Program-made: the position numbers and the translations under genes
In this document: piece after piece, positions 36,622 to 47,189 of the stretch
How positions within the stretch are numbered: position 1 is the stretch's first letter
Layout of the letters: each line of letters starts with the position of its first letter
The notes under the pieces: model-generated
What the model was told of the DNA's origin: nothing
What the model saw: the letters and a program-made list of their open reading frames with translations, nothing else
The model's database searches: none
Source: Pararhizobium qamdonense
GTDB lineage: Bacteria; Pseudomonadota; Alphaproteobacteria; Rhizobiales; Rhizobiaceae
Length of the DNA stretch: 64,000 nt
Assembly (NCBI RefSeq): GCF_029277445.1
Contig: NZ_CP119566.1
Coordinates: 193,501 to 257,500, forward strand
Direction: 5' to 3'

Positions 36622-37988
36622 GCATCACCGCGAATGACGGCTTCCGCCGAAAGGGCGGCCGACAGCAGCGCCTCGTCCTGCTGCCTCTGACCGGAGATCA
36701 GCAAGCCGACCGGCATGCCGGCCGCGCCGGTGCCGCAGGGGATCGAGACGCCGCATCCATCGAGGAAATTGCCGATCGAGGTGTTGCGCAGGGTCCGGCC
36801 ATTGATCTTGAAGAACAGCTCGTCATCGGCCAGCAGCGGCGCGATTGGTGGTGCTACATGCGGCACAGTCGGATGGATAAGCAGCTCGCCGGGCTCCAGA
36901 GCGTCGCTGAAGGCGGCGATCAGCCGCTGGCGCGCATCGAGGATGGCAATGTAATCCGCCACCGTGATCTTTTCGCCCGGCTGGGTGCGGGCGACGACGC
37001 GCTGATCCATGCGCGCCGCTTCCGGCCCCTCCAGCCGGGCCTTGTGAAGCGCGAACGCCTCAGCTGCGGCCAGTGCGCCGTGGCGTGCGCCGATCTCGAA
37101 AATCTCGGCAAAAATCGGGAAGGCGCGGCGGCGGACGCGGGCGCCGGCCTTTTCCAGCCGTAATACCGCAGCCTCGAATGCGGCTACGACTTCCGGCTCG
37201 GCATCGTCGAAAACGATGGTTTCGGGAATGACGAGTTTCAGACCGCCCAATTCGGTCCGGCCAATATCGGGTGCGGTACGCCCGCGCATCGCGGCATCGA
37301 TCCAGATGGCATCCGTGACCGAGCGGCAAAGCGGCCCGAGCGAATCGAGGCTCTTGGCCAGCGGAAAGACGCCGCGCATGGAATAGCGCCCGCGCGTTGC
37401 CTTAAAGCCGACAATGCCATTGAAGGCGGCGGGAATGCGGATCGAGCCGCCGGTATCGGTGCCGATCGCGACCGGAACCAGCCCGGCCGCCACAGCGACG
37501 CCGGATCCGGCCGACGAGCCGCCGGGGATGCGCGGCACATCGCGGGATGCAGGGTTGTGCGGTGTGCCGTAATGCGGATTGATGCCGATGCCGGAAAAGG
37601 CGAATTCGTTGAGATTGGTGCGGCCAAGGCAGACCATACCGGCGCTCCCGAGCGCTGCGACCACGTCGGCATCGGCGGTTGCGGGCGGATGACCGGCGAG
37701 AACGGCCGAGCCTGCGGTGGTTACAGCGCCTTTCGTATCGAACAGGTCCTTCCAGGCGATGGGAATGCCATCCAGCAAGCCGAGCGATCGTCCCGACCGG
37801 ATACGCGCGGAGGCTGACCTGGCCTCGGCAATGGCACGCCCGCCAAGAACTTCGGTAAATACAGCCTGATCTTCGTAGCTGGCTATCTTTCCCAGCGAGC
37901 GTTCTGCCAGTTCCACAGGATCGAGCGCGCCGGACTGTAGCAGCACCGAAAGCCCCGCCACCGACAAGTTTGCGTCCACTCCATCCAT
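36618..37988 (-). CDS. Amidase signature family hydrolase
   Basis: This 456-residue enzyme has the Ser-cisSer-Lys triad: Lys in IPIAWKDLFDTKGA, cis-Ser in PGGSSAGSGVAVAAG, and nucleophile Ser in TDTGGSIRIPAA. These motifs and the length fit the GatA/allophanate-hydrolase/indoleacetamide-amidase superfamily. The substrate is unknown. The context of a ROK kinase and CutC suggests an amide-linked sugar or amino acid. The open frame reaches 38126; the ATG at 37988 has GGAG about 10 bases upstream. It is the first gene of its operon. Confidence 0.88.
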   Translation of the reverse strand: MDGVDANLSVAGLSVLLQSGALDPVELAERSLGKIASYEDQAVFTEVLGGRAIAEARSASARIRSGRSLGLLDGIPIAWKDLFDTKGAVTTAGSAVLAGHPPATADADVVAALGSAGMVCLGRTNLNEFAFSGIGINPHYGTPHNPASRDVPRIPGGSSAGSGVAVAAGLVPVAIGTDTGGSIRIPAAFNGIVGFKATRGRYSMRGVFPLAKSLDSLGPLCRSVTDAIWIDAAMRGRTAPDIGRTELGGLKLVIPETIVFDDAEPEVVAAFEAAVLRLEKAGARVRRRAFPIFAEIFEIGARHGALAAAEAFALHKARLEGPEAARMDQRVVARTQPGEKITVADYIAILDARQRLIAAFSDALEPGELLIHPTVPHVAPPIAPLLADDELFFKINGRTLRNTSIGNFLDGCGVSIPCGTGAAGMPVGLLISGQRQQDEALLSAALSAEAVIRGDA

Positions 37989-38180
37989 CGTCCCGACACT
38001 CCAAAGCTGCTTGATACCGTCACCATAACGGCGCGGCGGCGGTTTTGGCAGTCCAAACAGCGGCGCCGCACATGATTTTCGCAGGCTTTTCAAAGCCTCC
38101 GGCTCCCACGGCCTTGCCCACCCCACATCCCCCGCCTACATGCGCATCCAGCGGCAACCATGCGCGCAAGGAGATACCGG

Positions 38181-38927
38181 ATGATACTCGACGCGGCGCG
38201 GCTTTCCTTTGCCAATCTTTTCGCGCCGGAAACGCGATCCGTGTTCTGGAAGGTGCTGGGTCTGACCCTTCTCGCGCTGGTCGGGCTATGGTTTGCGCTG
38301 CGCGAGCTGTTCATCTATCTCGCTTTGCCATGGCTGGACGCGCTTCTGCCGGGAACGCCTGATTGGGCCGGCTGGCTGACATTCATCGTCACGATTTTCG
38401 CCAGTCTGGGGCTTGCTTTGGGTCTGGCGCTGCTTCTTGCGCCCGTCACCGCGCTGATTGCCGGCTTTTTCCTCGATGACGTCGCCGAAGTGGTCGAGAA
38501 ACGCGACTATCCCCAGGAGCCTGCGGGACGTCCCCTGCCGCTGGGCGAGGCCATTTCCGGCACGCTGAAATTCCTTGGCGTCATCATCATCGGCAACATC
38601 ATTGCGCTTTTCCTGCTGTTAATCCCCGGCGTCAATCTGATCGCGTTCTTTCTGGTCAACGGCTATCTGCTCGGGCGGGAATTCTTCGAATTTGCCGCGA
38701 TGCGCTATCGCTCGCCCGCAGACGCCCGGCTGTTCCGCGCCAAGCATTCCGGCACGGTTTTCTTGAGTGGGCTCTTGCTTGCGGCGTTTCTGGCCGTGCC
38801 GCTTCTCAACCTTCTGACACCGCTTTTTGCCGCCGGCATGATGGTTCACCTGCACAAGAAATTATCGCAGCGCGATCCGGGATTTCAACGGCAGCTCAAT
38901 TCCGCCAAAGCTGCCTTCGGAAGATGA
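38181..38927 (+). CDS. EI24/CysZ-like integral membrane protein
   Basis: This 248-residue protein has about five strongly hydrophobic segments and the family motif LIPGVNLIAFFLVNGYLLGREFFE (within residues 145-175), plus RYRSPADARLFR. EI24/CysZ proteins in bacteria include sulphate permease CysZ, but this branch is uncharacterised. AAGGAG lies 9 bases before the ATG. It is divergent from the amidase. Confidence 0.85.
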   Translation: MILDAARLSFANLFAPETRSVFWKVLGLTLLALVGLWFALRELFIYLALPWLDALLPGTPDWAGWLTFIVTIFASLGLALGLALLLAPVTALIAGFFLDDVAEVVEKRDYPQEPAGRPLPLGEAISGTLKFLGVIIIGNIIALFLLLIPGVNLIAFFLVNGYLLGREFFEFAAMRYRSPADARLFRAKHSGTVFLSGLLLAAFLAVPLLNLLTPLFAAGMMVHLHKKLSQRDPGFQRQLNSAKAAFGR

Positions 38928-38934
38928 TTGTTTA

Positions 38935-38961
38935 ATTTGTCAATATTGACAAATTGTCAAT
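38935..38961 (+). promoter_or_regulatory. Palindromic operator before the YheO-like regulator
   Basis: ATTTGTCAATATTGACAAAT (38935-38954) is a perfect 20-bp palindrome, followed by a third TTGTCAAT half-site at 38954-38961. It stands 26 bases before the regulator start and is the likely autoregulatory site. Confidence 0.6.
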
Positions 38962-38979
38962 CCGAATGGATAAGGCGTC

Positions 38980-39624
38980 ATGTCTCATCCGCTCACGCCC
39001 TTCATTCCCGTCTGCGATGCCATCGCCACGCTGTTTTCACCGCATGTGGAAGCGGTTCTGCACGACCTTGAGACCGGCTTGATCTTCCATATCGCCAATG
39101 CCTTTTCGCGGCGGCGGCCGGGAGACAGCTCACTCAACGAGGCTGGACTGGCATCGACGCTCGACGAAGACGTGATCGGCCCCTACAGCAAATCCAACTG
39201 GGATGGCCGCAGGCTGAAGGCCATCACTTCCGTACTGCGCGATGGGGAAGGCAAGCCGGTCGGCCTCCTCTGCATCAACCATGATATCGAGGTATTTGTC
39301 GGCATCTTCCACCAGCTGAAATCGATGATGGATATCGCCTCGCCGCTGCCGAAGACTTCCGCGCTGATGGCGCAGGATTGGCGCGAGGCCGTCAATTTGG
39401 TGATCGGGGAATTTCTGACACAACACCGGACGAGCCTTGCGGGGCTGACCGGCTCCGAGGTGGACGGCCTGTTGGCACTTCTTGAAACACGCGGCGTCTT
39501 TGCCATCCGCAAGGCCGTTCCCTATGTCGCCGAGATTTTGAAACTGTCGAGAGCCACGATCTACAACCGTCTTGGCGCGATCCGCCTGAAACAGGACGCC
39601 GCCCCGCAAGGAGAGCCGCAATGA
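38980..39624 (+). CDS. YheO-like PAS/HTH transcriptional regulator
   Basis: This 214-residue protein has an N-terminal YheO-like PAS domain (VEAVLHDLETGLIFHIAN to GLLCINHDIEVF) and a C-terminal HTH of the DauR type (ETRGVFAIRKAVPYVAEILK, then LSRATIYNRLGAIR). The family includes DauR, which controls D-arginine use in Pseudomonas. It overlaps the aminotransferase gene by 4 bases, so it probably controls that gene and senses an amino-acid-like ligand. Confidence 0.88.
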   Translation: MSHPLTPFIPVCDAIATLFSPHVEAVLHDLETGLIFHIANAFSRRRPGDSSLNEAGLASTLDEDVIGPYSKSNWDGRRLKAITSVLRDGEGKPVGLLCINHDIEVFVGIFHQLKSMMDIASPLPKTSALMAQDWREAVNLVIGEFLTQHRTSLAGLTGSEVDGLLALLETRGVFAIRKAVPYVAEILKLSRATIYNRLGAIRLKQDAAPQGEPQ

Positions 39625-40760
39625 ACAAGCCGATGCGCGATTTCGTGCTCGAAACCTTCATGTCGAAATGGGAATTCACGGCAAAATACAACATGACGGC
39701 CTCGGACGCCGAAAGCATGCGCCTTCCCGACCTTCTGGCGATGGCGAGCGACGAGGACCGCGAAGATTTTGAGACGCTCAGCCTTGGCTATACCGAGACA
39801 TTTGGCGCCCCGGCGCTACGGCAGGAAATTGCGCGGACCTACGACACCGTCCAGTCTGACGAACTGATCTGCTTTGCCGGCGCTGAAGAGGCGATCTATG
39901 TGGCGATGAAGGTGCTTTTGACGGGCGATGACCATGCTATCGTCATCACCCCCAATTACCAGGCCGCCGAAACTCTGCCGCTGAGCATCTGTGCGGTCAC
40001 GGGCGTGGCGCTGGATATCGACGATGACTGGAACCTAGACCTCAGCAAGATCGAAGCCGCGATCCGGCCAAATACAAAGCTGATCTCTATCAACTTTCCC
40101 AACAATCCGACCGGCAAGATCCTGCCGCGCGCGACATTCGATGCGCTCATCGAGATCTGCCGCAAGCATGGCATCTGGCTGTTCAGCGATGAAGTCTACC
40201 GGCTGATCGAGAAGGACGAGGCATTGCGCCTGCCGCAGGCTGTCGATGCCTATGAGCGGGGGATTTCGCTCAATGTCATGTCGAAAGCCTATGGCCTGCC
40301 GGGCCTGCGCATCGGCTGGCTTGCCTGCAAGGATCAGAAATTCCTGACGCGGTGCGAGCGTTACAAGCACTTCCTGTCAATCTGCAATTCCGCTCCATCA
40401 GAGGTTCTGGCTCGCATCGGTCTGAAGAACCGGGACACGATCCTGACCCGCACGCGAGCGATCGTGCGCTCCAACATTGCCGACTGGAATGCCTTCTTCG
40501 ACGATTTCCCGCATCTGTTCCACTGGCGCGAGCCGGATGGCGGTTGCGTGGCGTTCATCCGCTACAAGGGGCCGGAAGGCGTCGAGGAATTTGCACGGCG
40601 TGCGGTGGAGGAGGCAGGCGTGTTTTTCCTGCCGTCGAGCGTCTATCATTCGGAGCTGACACCGGTACCGCAGAATTGCCTGCGCGTCGGCTTTGGCCGC
40701 CTGCATATGCCCGAAGGTATCACCGTTCTGCGCAACTGGCTGACCCGGAACAGTCCTTAA
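39621..40760 (+). CDS. Class I/II PLP-dependent aminotransferase
   Basis: This 379-residue fold-type I aminotransferase has the PLP-binding Lys in SLNVMSKAYGLPGLRIGWL, the Asn/Pro motif NFPNNPTGKIL, the Asp in WLFSDEVYRLIE and the C-terminal Arg in QNCLRVGFGRLH. The substrate is an amino acid that cannot be named. It starts inside the regulator's last codon (ATGA) and ends 11 bases before the convergent kdpE. Confidence 0.9.
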   Translation: MNKPMRDFVLETFMSKWEFTAKYNMTASDAESMRLPDLLAMASDEDREDFETLSLGYTETFGAPALRQEIARTYDTVQSDELICFAGAEEAIYVAMKVLLTGDDHAIVITPNYQAAETLPLSICAVTGVALDIDDDWNLDLSKIEAAIRPNTKLISINFPNNPTGKILPRATFDALIEICRKHGIWLFSDEVYRLIEKDEALRLPQAVDAYERGISLNVMSKAYGLPGLRIGWLACKDQKFLTRCERYKHFLSICNSAPSEVLARIGLKNRDTILTRTRAIVRSNIADWNAFFDDFPHLFHWREPDGGCVAFIRYKGPEGVEEFARRAVEEAGVFFLPSSVYHSELTPVPQNCLRVGFGRLHMPEGITVLRNWLTRNSP

Positions 40761-40771
40761 AGATAAGCCGG

Positions 40772-41467
40772 CTAAAGGTCTGCTTCGCGCAGCCGGTATC
40801 CGACACCGGTTTCGGTGGTGATATACTGCGGCTGGTCCGGCGTCAGCTCGATTTTCTGGCGCAGCTGGCGCACATAGACGCGCAGATACTGCACATCGTC
40901 GGCATTGCCCCAGACTTCTTTCAGCAGGAACTTGTGCGTCAGCACCTTGCCCGCATGCTGCACCAGCATGCGCAGGATATCGTATTCCTTCGGCGACAAC
41001 TTGACCTCGCGGCCATCGACCTTGACGATGCGCTTGACAAGATCAACCGACAGGCCGCCCGTTTGGAACAGCGGTCTTTCCCCCTGCTGCTGCAGGCGGT
41101 GGCGAAGCGCGACGCGGATGCGCGCTACCAGTTCGTTCATGCCGAAGGGCTTCGTCACATAGTCATCGGCGCCCAATTCCAGCGCCGTCACGATCCCAGC
41201 CTCGTCGGTCCGGCTCGACAGGATGACGATCGGCAGCGTCAGGCCCTCCTCGCGCCAGCCGCGCAGCAGATCATGGCCGGCCATATCCGGCAGGCCGAGA
41301 TCGAGCAGGATCAAATCGGGCAGGTCGGCCTTGACGCTTTCGCGTGCCGCCTTGCCGTTGCCGGCCTCGCTGACGGCATAATCCTGCGTTGCCAGACCGA
41401 CGCGCAGCAGCCGGCGGATCGGCGGCTCATCATCGACAACTAGGATTTTCACCGCTGACACCGTCAT
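40772..41467 (-). CDS. kdpE: KdpE response regulator
   Basis: This 231-residue OmpR-family regulator switches on kdpFABC when potassium is scarce. The receiver domain has the acidic pair in VVDDEP, phospho-acceptor Asp in LILLDLGLPD and Lys in DYVTKPFG. The winged helix ends the protein (LLKEVWGNADDVQYLRVYVR). It overlaps kdpD by 4 bases and is the last gene of the kdp unit. Confidence 0.95.
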   Translation of the reverse strand: MTVSAVKILVVDDEPPIRRLLRVGLATQDYAVSEAGNGKAARESVKADLPDLILLDLGLPDMAGHDLLRGWREEGLTLPIVILSSRTDEAGIVTALELGADDYVTKPFGMNELVARIRVALRHRLQQQGERPLFQTGGLSVDLVKRIVKVDGREVKLSPKEYDILRMLVQHAGKVLTHKFLLKEVWGNADDVQYLRVYVRQLRQKIELTPDQPQYITTETGVGYRLREADL

Positions 41468-44172
41468 TTCATGTCCTTGAGGTTGGGGGCATCCGTGAGC
41501 AGCGGCAGGCTGATGGTGAAGACAGCACCGGAGTGGCCGATGCGATTTTCTGCAACGATGGTTCCTCCCAATGCCTCGACGAAACCCCGGCAGATGGAAA
41601 GACCAAGCCCCGTTCCGGCCCGCACGTGATCACCCTTGCGCACCCTGTAGAACGTATCGAAGACCCGTTCCAGATCACCCTGCGGAATACCCGGCCCCTC
41701 GTCGGAAATCCGGATCAGGATACGCTCTCCGCTGCTTTCCGCGCGAACGCCAACGGTCGAGCCTTCCGGTGCATATTTGGCGGCATTGTCGAGCAGGTTG
41801 AACAGCACCTGCTCGAACAGAACCGGATCGACCCTGATCATCGGCAGATCGGCGGGAACATCGACATCGACGTGATGAGCAGCCAGGATCTTGCGTGCCC
41901 TTGCCAGCGCGCTGCCGACGATGTCGCCGGTATAATGGAAGGCCGCATTCGGCTCCATGGCGCCGGATTCGATCCGGGTCATATCGAGCAGATTGGCAAT
42001 GAACCGGTTCAGCCGCTCGGATTCGTCCGTCACCGTGGTCAAAAGCTCGGCACGGTCTTCCTCCGGCAAAGCCGATTGATAATCGCGCAAGGTGCCGGCA
42101 GCGCCCATGATGGCGGCAAGCGGCGTCTTCAGGTCGTGCGAAATCGAGGTCAGCAGCGCCGAGCGCAGACGCCCGGCCTCCTCGACCAGCCGCGCATTAT
42201 CCACATCGGCGACCAGCTGCACGCGCTCGATGGCAAGGGCGGCCTGATCGGCGAGCGCATCGAGCAGCCGCTGCTGTTCCGGACTGAGCAACGGGCCCTG
42301 CCGGTCATTGTCGAGACCGATGACACCGACGGCGGCGCGGCCGGTGCGCAAGGGCACATACAGGCGTTTGGCGCCCGGCAGCGTATCGGCACCGCAGCCG
42401 GCGGCGCGATTGTGCTCCCAGGCCCAGCGGGCAGCGGCAATATCGGCGTCGTCGAGCGTATCGTCCGGCGGATAGCCGGCTTTGACCGCGATCGTGCCAT
42501 CCTCCGGCAGGAGCAGAACGACCCGTACTTTCAGCATGGACGCAAGCTGGAAGGCCGTTGCCCAAAGCACGTCGTCCAGCGTGCCGGTGCCTGCGAGCTT
42601 CTTGCTGAACAGATAGAGGTCTTCGGTGGTGCGCGCCCGCAGCCGGGCGGCGGCGGCCTGCCGTTGGACGCTGGCCGTCAGGTTGCTGGCGATGATCGCC
42701 ACGATGAAGAACAGAATAAACGCGACGACGCTGTCGGGATCGCTGATATCCAATGTATAGAGCGGCTGCAGGAAGAAGAAATTGAGGCACACGGCACTGA
42801 CGACGCTGGCATAAAGGGCGGGTTTCAGCCCTTCCGTCACGGCTGTGGTCAAAACGGCCATCAGGAACACCAGCGCGATGTTGCGCACGTCGAGAGACTG
42901 GTCGAGCAGGAAACCGACGCCGAGGGCGCAGCCGACGTAAAACGTTGCCAGGCTGTAGGGCCGGAACTTGAATTGGGCCGGTGCAGGCGCCGTCTTGACG
43001 CCGGTTGCAACAGATTCGCCCTCGCGGTCGTCACCGGCAATGACATGGACGCTGATATTGCCCGCACGCCGGATCAGACGAGTGGTCACCGAGCCGTGCA
43101 GCCATTCACGCCAGCCGGAGGTTTTCGGCGTACCGGCAATGATATGGGTGACATTGCTGGACGCGGCGAAGCGGACGATCTCCTCGGCCTCGTCCGAGCC
43201 CGGCCGCGTCAGCGCTTCGGCGCCCAGCCGCTCGGCCAGCCGCAGCGTGGCGGCGATGCGGTCGCGTGCGGTCTCCGACAAATGGATCGAGCGCGCCGTT
43301 TCCACATGCAGCGCCACCAACGGCGCGCGCAGGCGGTCCGCAAGACGGGCGGCATAACGCACCAGCGATGCGCTGCGCGGCGCGTCATCGACGCAGACCA
43401 GCACCCGGTCGCCGGCGGCCCAGGGACCTGAAATCGCATGCGCCTGCATATGCGTCAAAAGCTGCTCGTCCACCCGCTGCGCGGTCTGGCGCAGCGCCAG
43501 TTCGCGCAGGGCCGTCAGGTTTCCCGGCGAAAAATAGTTTTCCAGCGCCCGCTGCGCTGTCTTCGGGATATAGACCTTGCCGTCATGCAACCGCTTGATG
43601 AGGTCTTCCGGCGTCAGATCGATGATCTCGATATCATCGGCCCGGTCGATGATCGAATCTGGAACGGTTTCGCGCACGCGGATACGGGTGATCTGGGCGA
43701 CGACGTCGTTCAGGCTTTCGACATGCTGGATGTTGAGCGTCGAATAGACGTCAATGCCGCGCGCCAAAAGCTCCTGCACGTCCATGTAGCGTTTCGGATG
43801 CCGGCTACCGGGCGCATTGGTGTGGGCCAGCTCATCGACGAGAACGAGGCCGGGGCGGCGGGCGAGAATGGCATCAATATCCATTTCCTCGAGATGGCGG
43901 CCCTTGTAGTCGATCGTCGTGCGGGCGATGACCTCGAACCCATCCGCCAGCGCCTGCGTTTCCTTGCGGCCATGCGTTTCGACAACGCCAATGACCACAT
44001 CGACGCCATCTGCCTGCTTGGCATGGCCGGATGTGAGCATTTCATAGGTCTTGCCGACGCCGGGTGCGGCACCCAGAAAGATTTTAAGGCGGCCGCGCGT
44101 TTCCTGCTGCGCCCGCTGTAACAGGGCATCGGGAGACGGTCTTCCAGCCATATCGCGGACATCGTCCCGCAT
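41464..44172 (-). CDS. kdpD: KdpD sensor histidine kinase
   Basis: This sensor of about 902 residues has an N-terminal KdpD domain with Walker A FLGAAPGVGKTYEML and LVLVDELAHTNAPGSRH, then a universal-stress-like domain (about 240-365), four closely spaced membrane helices (about 390-490), a GAF-type region, and the kinase core with phospho-His in SISHDLKTPLAA and ATP-lid DEGPGIPQ..GTGLGL. An ATG at 44229 would add 19 residues without a ribosome site, while GAGGAAAG precedes the ATG at 44172; I chose the latter. It lies 161 bases after kdpC. Confidence 0.93.
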   Translation of the reverse strand: MRDDVRDMAGRPSPDALLQRAQQETRGRLKIFLGAAPGVGKTYEMLTSGHAKQADGVDVVIGVVETHGRKETQALADGFEVIARTTIDYKGRHLEEMDIDAILARRPGLVLVDELAHTNAPGSRHPKRYMDVQELLARGIDVYSTLNIQHVESLNDVVAQITRIRVRETVPDSIIDRADDIEIIDLTPEDLIKRLHDGKVYIPKTAQRALENYFSPGNLTALRELALRQTAQRVDEQLLTHMQAHAISGPWAAGDRVLVCVDDAPRSASLVRYAARLADRLRAPLVALHVETARSIHLSETARDRIAATLRLAERLGAEALTRPGSDEAEEIVRFAASSNVTHIIAGTPKTSGWREWLHGSVTTRLIRRAGNISVHVIAGDDREGESVATGVKTAPAPAQFKFRPYSLATFYVGCALGVGFLLDQSLDVRNIALVFLMAVLTTAVTEGLKPALYASVVSAVCLNFFFLQPLYTLDISDPDSVVAFILFFIVAIIASNLTASVQRQAAAARLRARTTEDLYLFSKKLAGTGTLDDVLWATAFQLASMLKVRVVLLLPEDGTIAVKAGYPPDDTLDDADIAAARWAWEHNRAAGCGADTLPGAKRLYVPLRTGRAAVGVIGLDNDRQGPLLSPEQQRLLDALADQAALAIERVQLVADVDNARLVEEAGRLRSALLTSISHDLKTPLAAIMGAAGTLRDYQSALPEEDRAELLTTVTDESERLNRFIANLLDMTRIESGAMEPNAAFHYTGDIVGSALARARKILAAHHVDVDVPADLPMIRVDPVLFEQVLFNLLDNAAKYAPEGSTVGVRAESSGERILIRISDEGPGIPQGDLERVFDTFYRVRKGDHVRAGTGLGLSICRGFVEALGGTIVAENRIGHSGAVFTISLPLLTDAPNLKDMK

Positions 44173-44333
44173 GCGCGCTTGTCTTTCCTCATCAATGCCG
44201 AAAAGCGGCAGAATGCCGCTTTCGACCATAGCGCACAGGCCCCAAAAGCCCAGAGGATTTGGGACCTGTGCCGTCAATCAGATTCGTCCGCAGCAGCTCT
44301 GCATTGCAGGGCGCTGCCAGGCAGCAAATTTGG

Positions 44334-44897
44334 CTAGACAGCTTTATCAAGCGCCATGTTCAGCGCCAAGACATTGACCGCCGGCTCGCCGAGTATACCA
44401 AGCTCGCGGGCCTCGACGGCCTGATCGACCAGCGCACGGACCTTGGCCTCATCCAGGCCACGCGCCTTTGCAACGCGCGGCACCTGGAAATAGGCGGCTT
44501 CCGGCGTGATGTGCGGATCAAGGCCGCTGCCGGAGGCGGTAACCAGATCCATCGGCACGGCAGCGCCGGGATTGGCGGCCTTCAATGCGTCCGCTTCGGC
44601 CTTGATCCGGTCGAGCAGCTTCGGGTTGGTCGGGCCGAGATTGGAGCCGCTGGAGGAAGCGGCGTTATAGCCGTCACCGGCAGCCGAGGGGCGGCCATGG
44701 AAATAGGTGTCGCCGGTAAAGGCCTGACCGATCAGGGCGGAGCCGATAACGGTCCCGTCCTTTTCAATGAGGCTGCCACCCGCCTGATGCGGGAACAGGG
44801 CCTGGGCGATGCCGGTCATGCCGAGTGGATAGGCAAGGCCGGTGATGATGGTGATGGCAACGATCATGACCAAAGCGGGCCGCAATTGTTTCAGCAT
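44334..44897 (-). CDS. kdpC: Potassium-transporting ATPase subunit KdpC
   Basis: This 187-residue accessory subunit has one N-terminal membrane helix ([20 protein letters not shown]) and a periplasmic domain with [20 protein letters not shown] and [14 protein letters not shown]. It stabilises the KdpA-KdpB complex. Its start lies 12 bases after the kdpB stop. Confidence 0.95.
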   Translation of the reverse strand: MLKQLRPALVMIVAITIITGLAYPLGMTGIAQALFPHQAGGSLIEKDGTVIGSALIGQAFTGDTYFHGRPSAAGDGYNAASSSGSNLGPTNPKLLDRIKAEADALKAANPGAAVPMDLVTASGSGLDPHITPEAAYFQVPRVAKARGLDEAKVRALVDQAVEARELGILGEPAVNVLALNMALDKAV

Positions 44898-44909
44898 GGG
44901 ACTATTCCT

Positions 44910-46967
<2,058 letters not shown>

Positions 46968-47012
46968 CAGAGAACTCCAGTTTCTATTGTGTGTGACATC
47001 ACGGCGACCGCG

Positions 47013-47180
47013 TCAGCCGTGGAACAATTCGGTAAAAGCGTGGGCAAGACCGCCGATCACCAAGAGGACCAGCATGAAGGCGATGATGATGCTGGTTGCC
47101 TGTGGGGCGGCTGCTCGCGGCGGATCACCGTCACGAGGATTGAGGAGCCTTTTGAACTTCTGCTGGAACAAGCGGTTCAT
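47013..47180 (-). CDS. Small single-pass membrane protein between kdpA and kdpB
   Basis: A 55-codon frame starts MNRLFQQKFKRLLNPRDGDP, continues through a Pro/Ala-rich hinge, then has one membrane helix TSIIIAFMLVLLVIGGLAHA and a short tail (FTELFHG). It fills the 222-base gap between kdpA and kdpB, starting 9 bases after kdpA ends and stopping 45 bases before kdpB. A basic N-terminus followed by a helix predicts the N-terminus in the cytoplasm. The standard kdpFABC operon has no such gene. I know no name for it; a Kdp assembly or regulatory subunit is possible. Confidence 0.65.
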   Translation of the reverse strand: MNRLFQQKFKRLLNPRDGDPPRAAAPQATSIIIAFMLVLLVIGGLAHAFTELFHG

Positions 47181-47189
47181 GGCGGCACC

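Noticed and set aside
41389..43431. Plus-strand frame of 680 codons opposite kdpD
   Set aside because: It is a shadow of kdpD, rich in Arg/Gly/Gln as expected from antisense reading.
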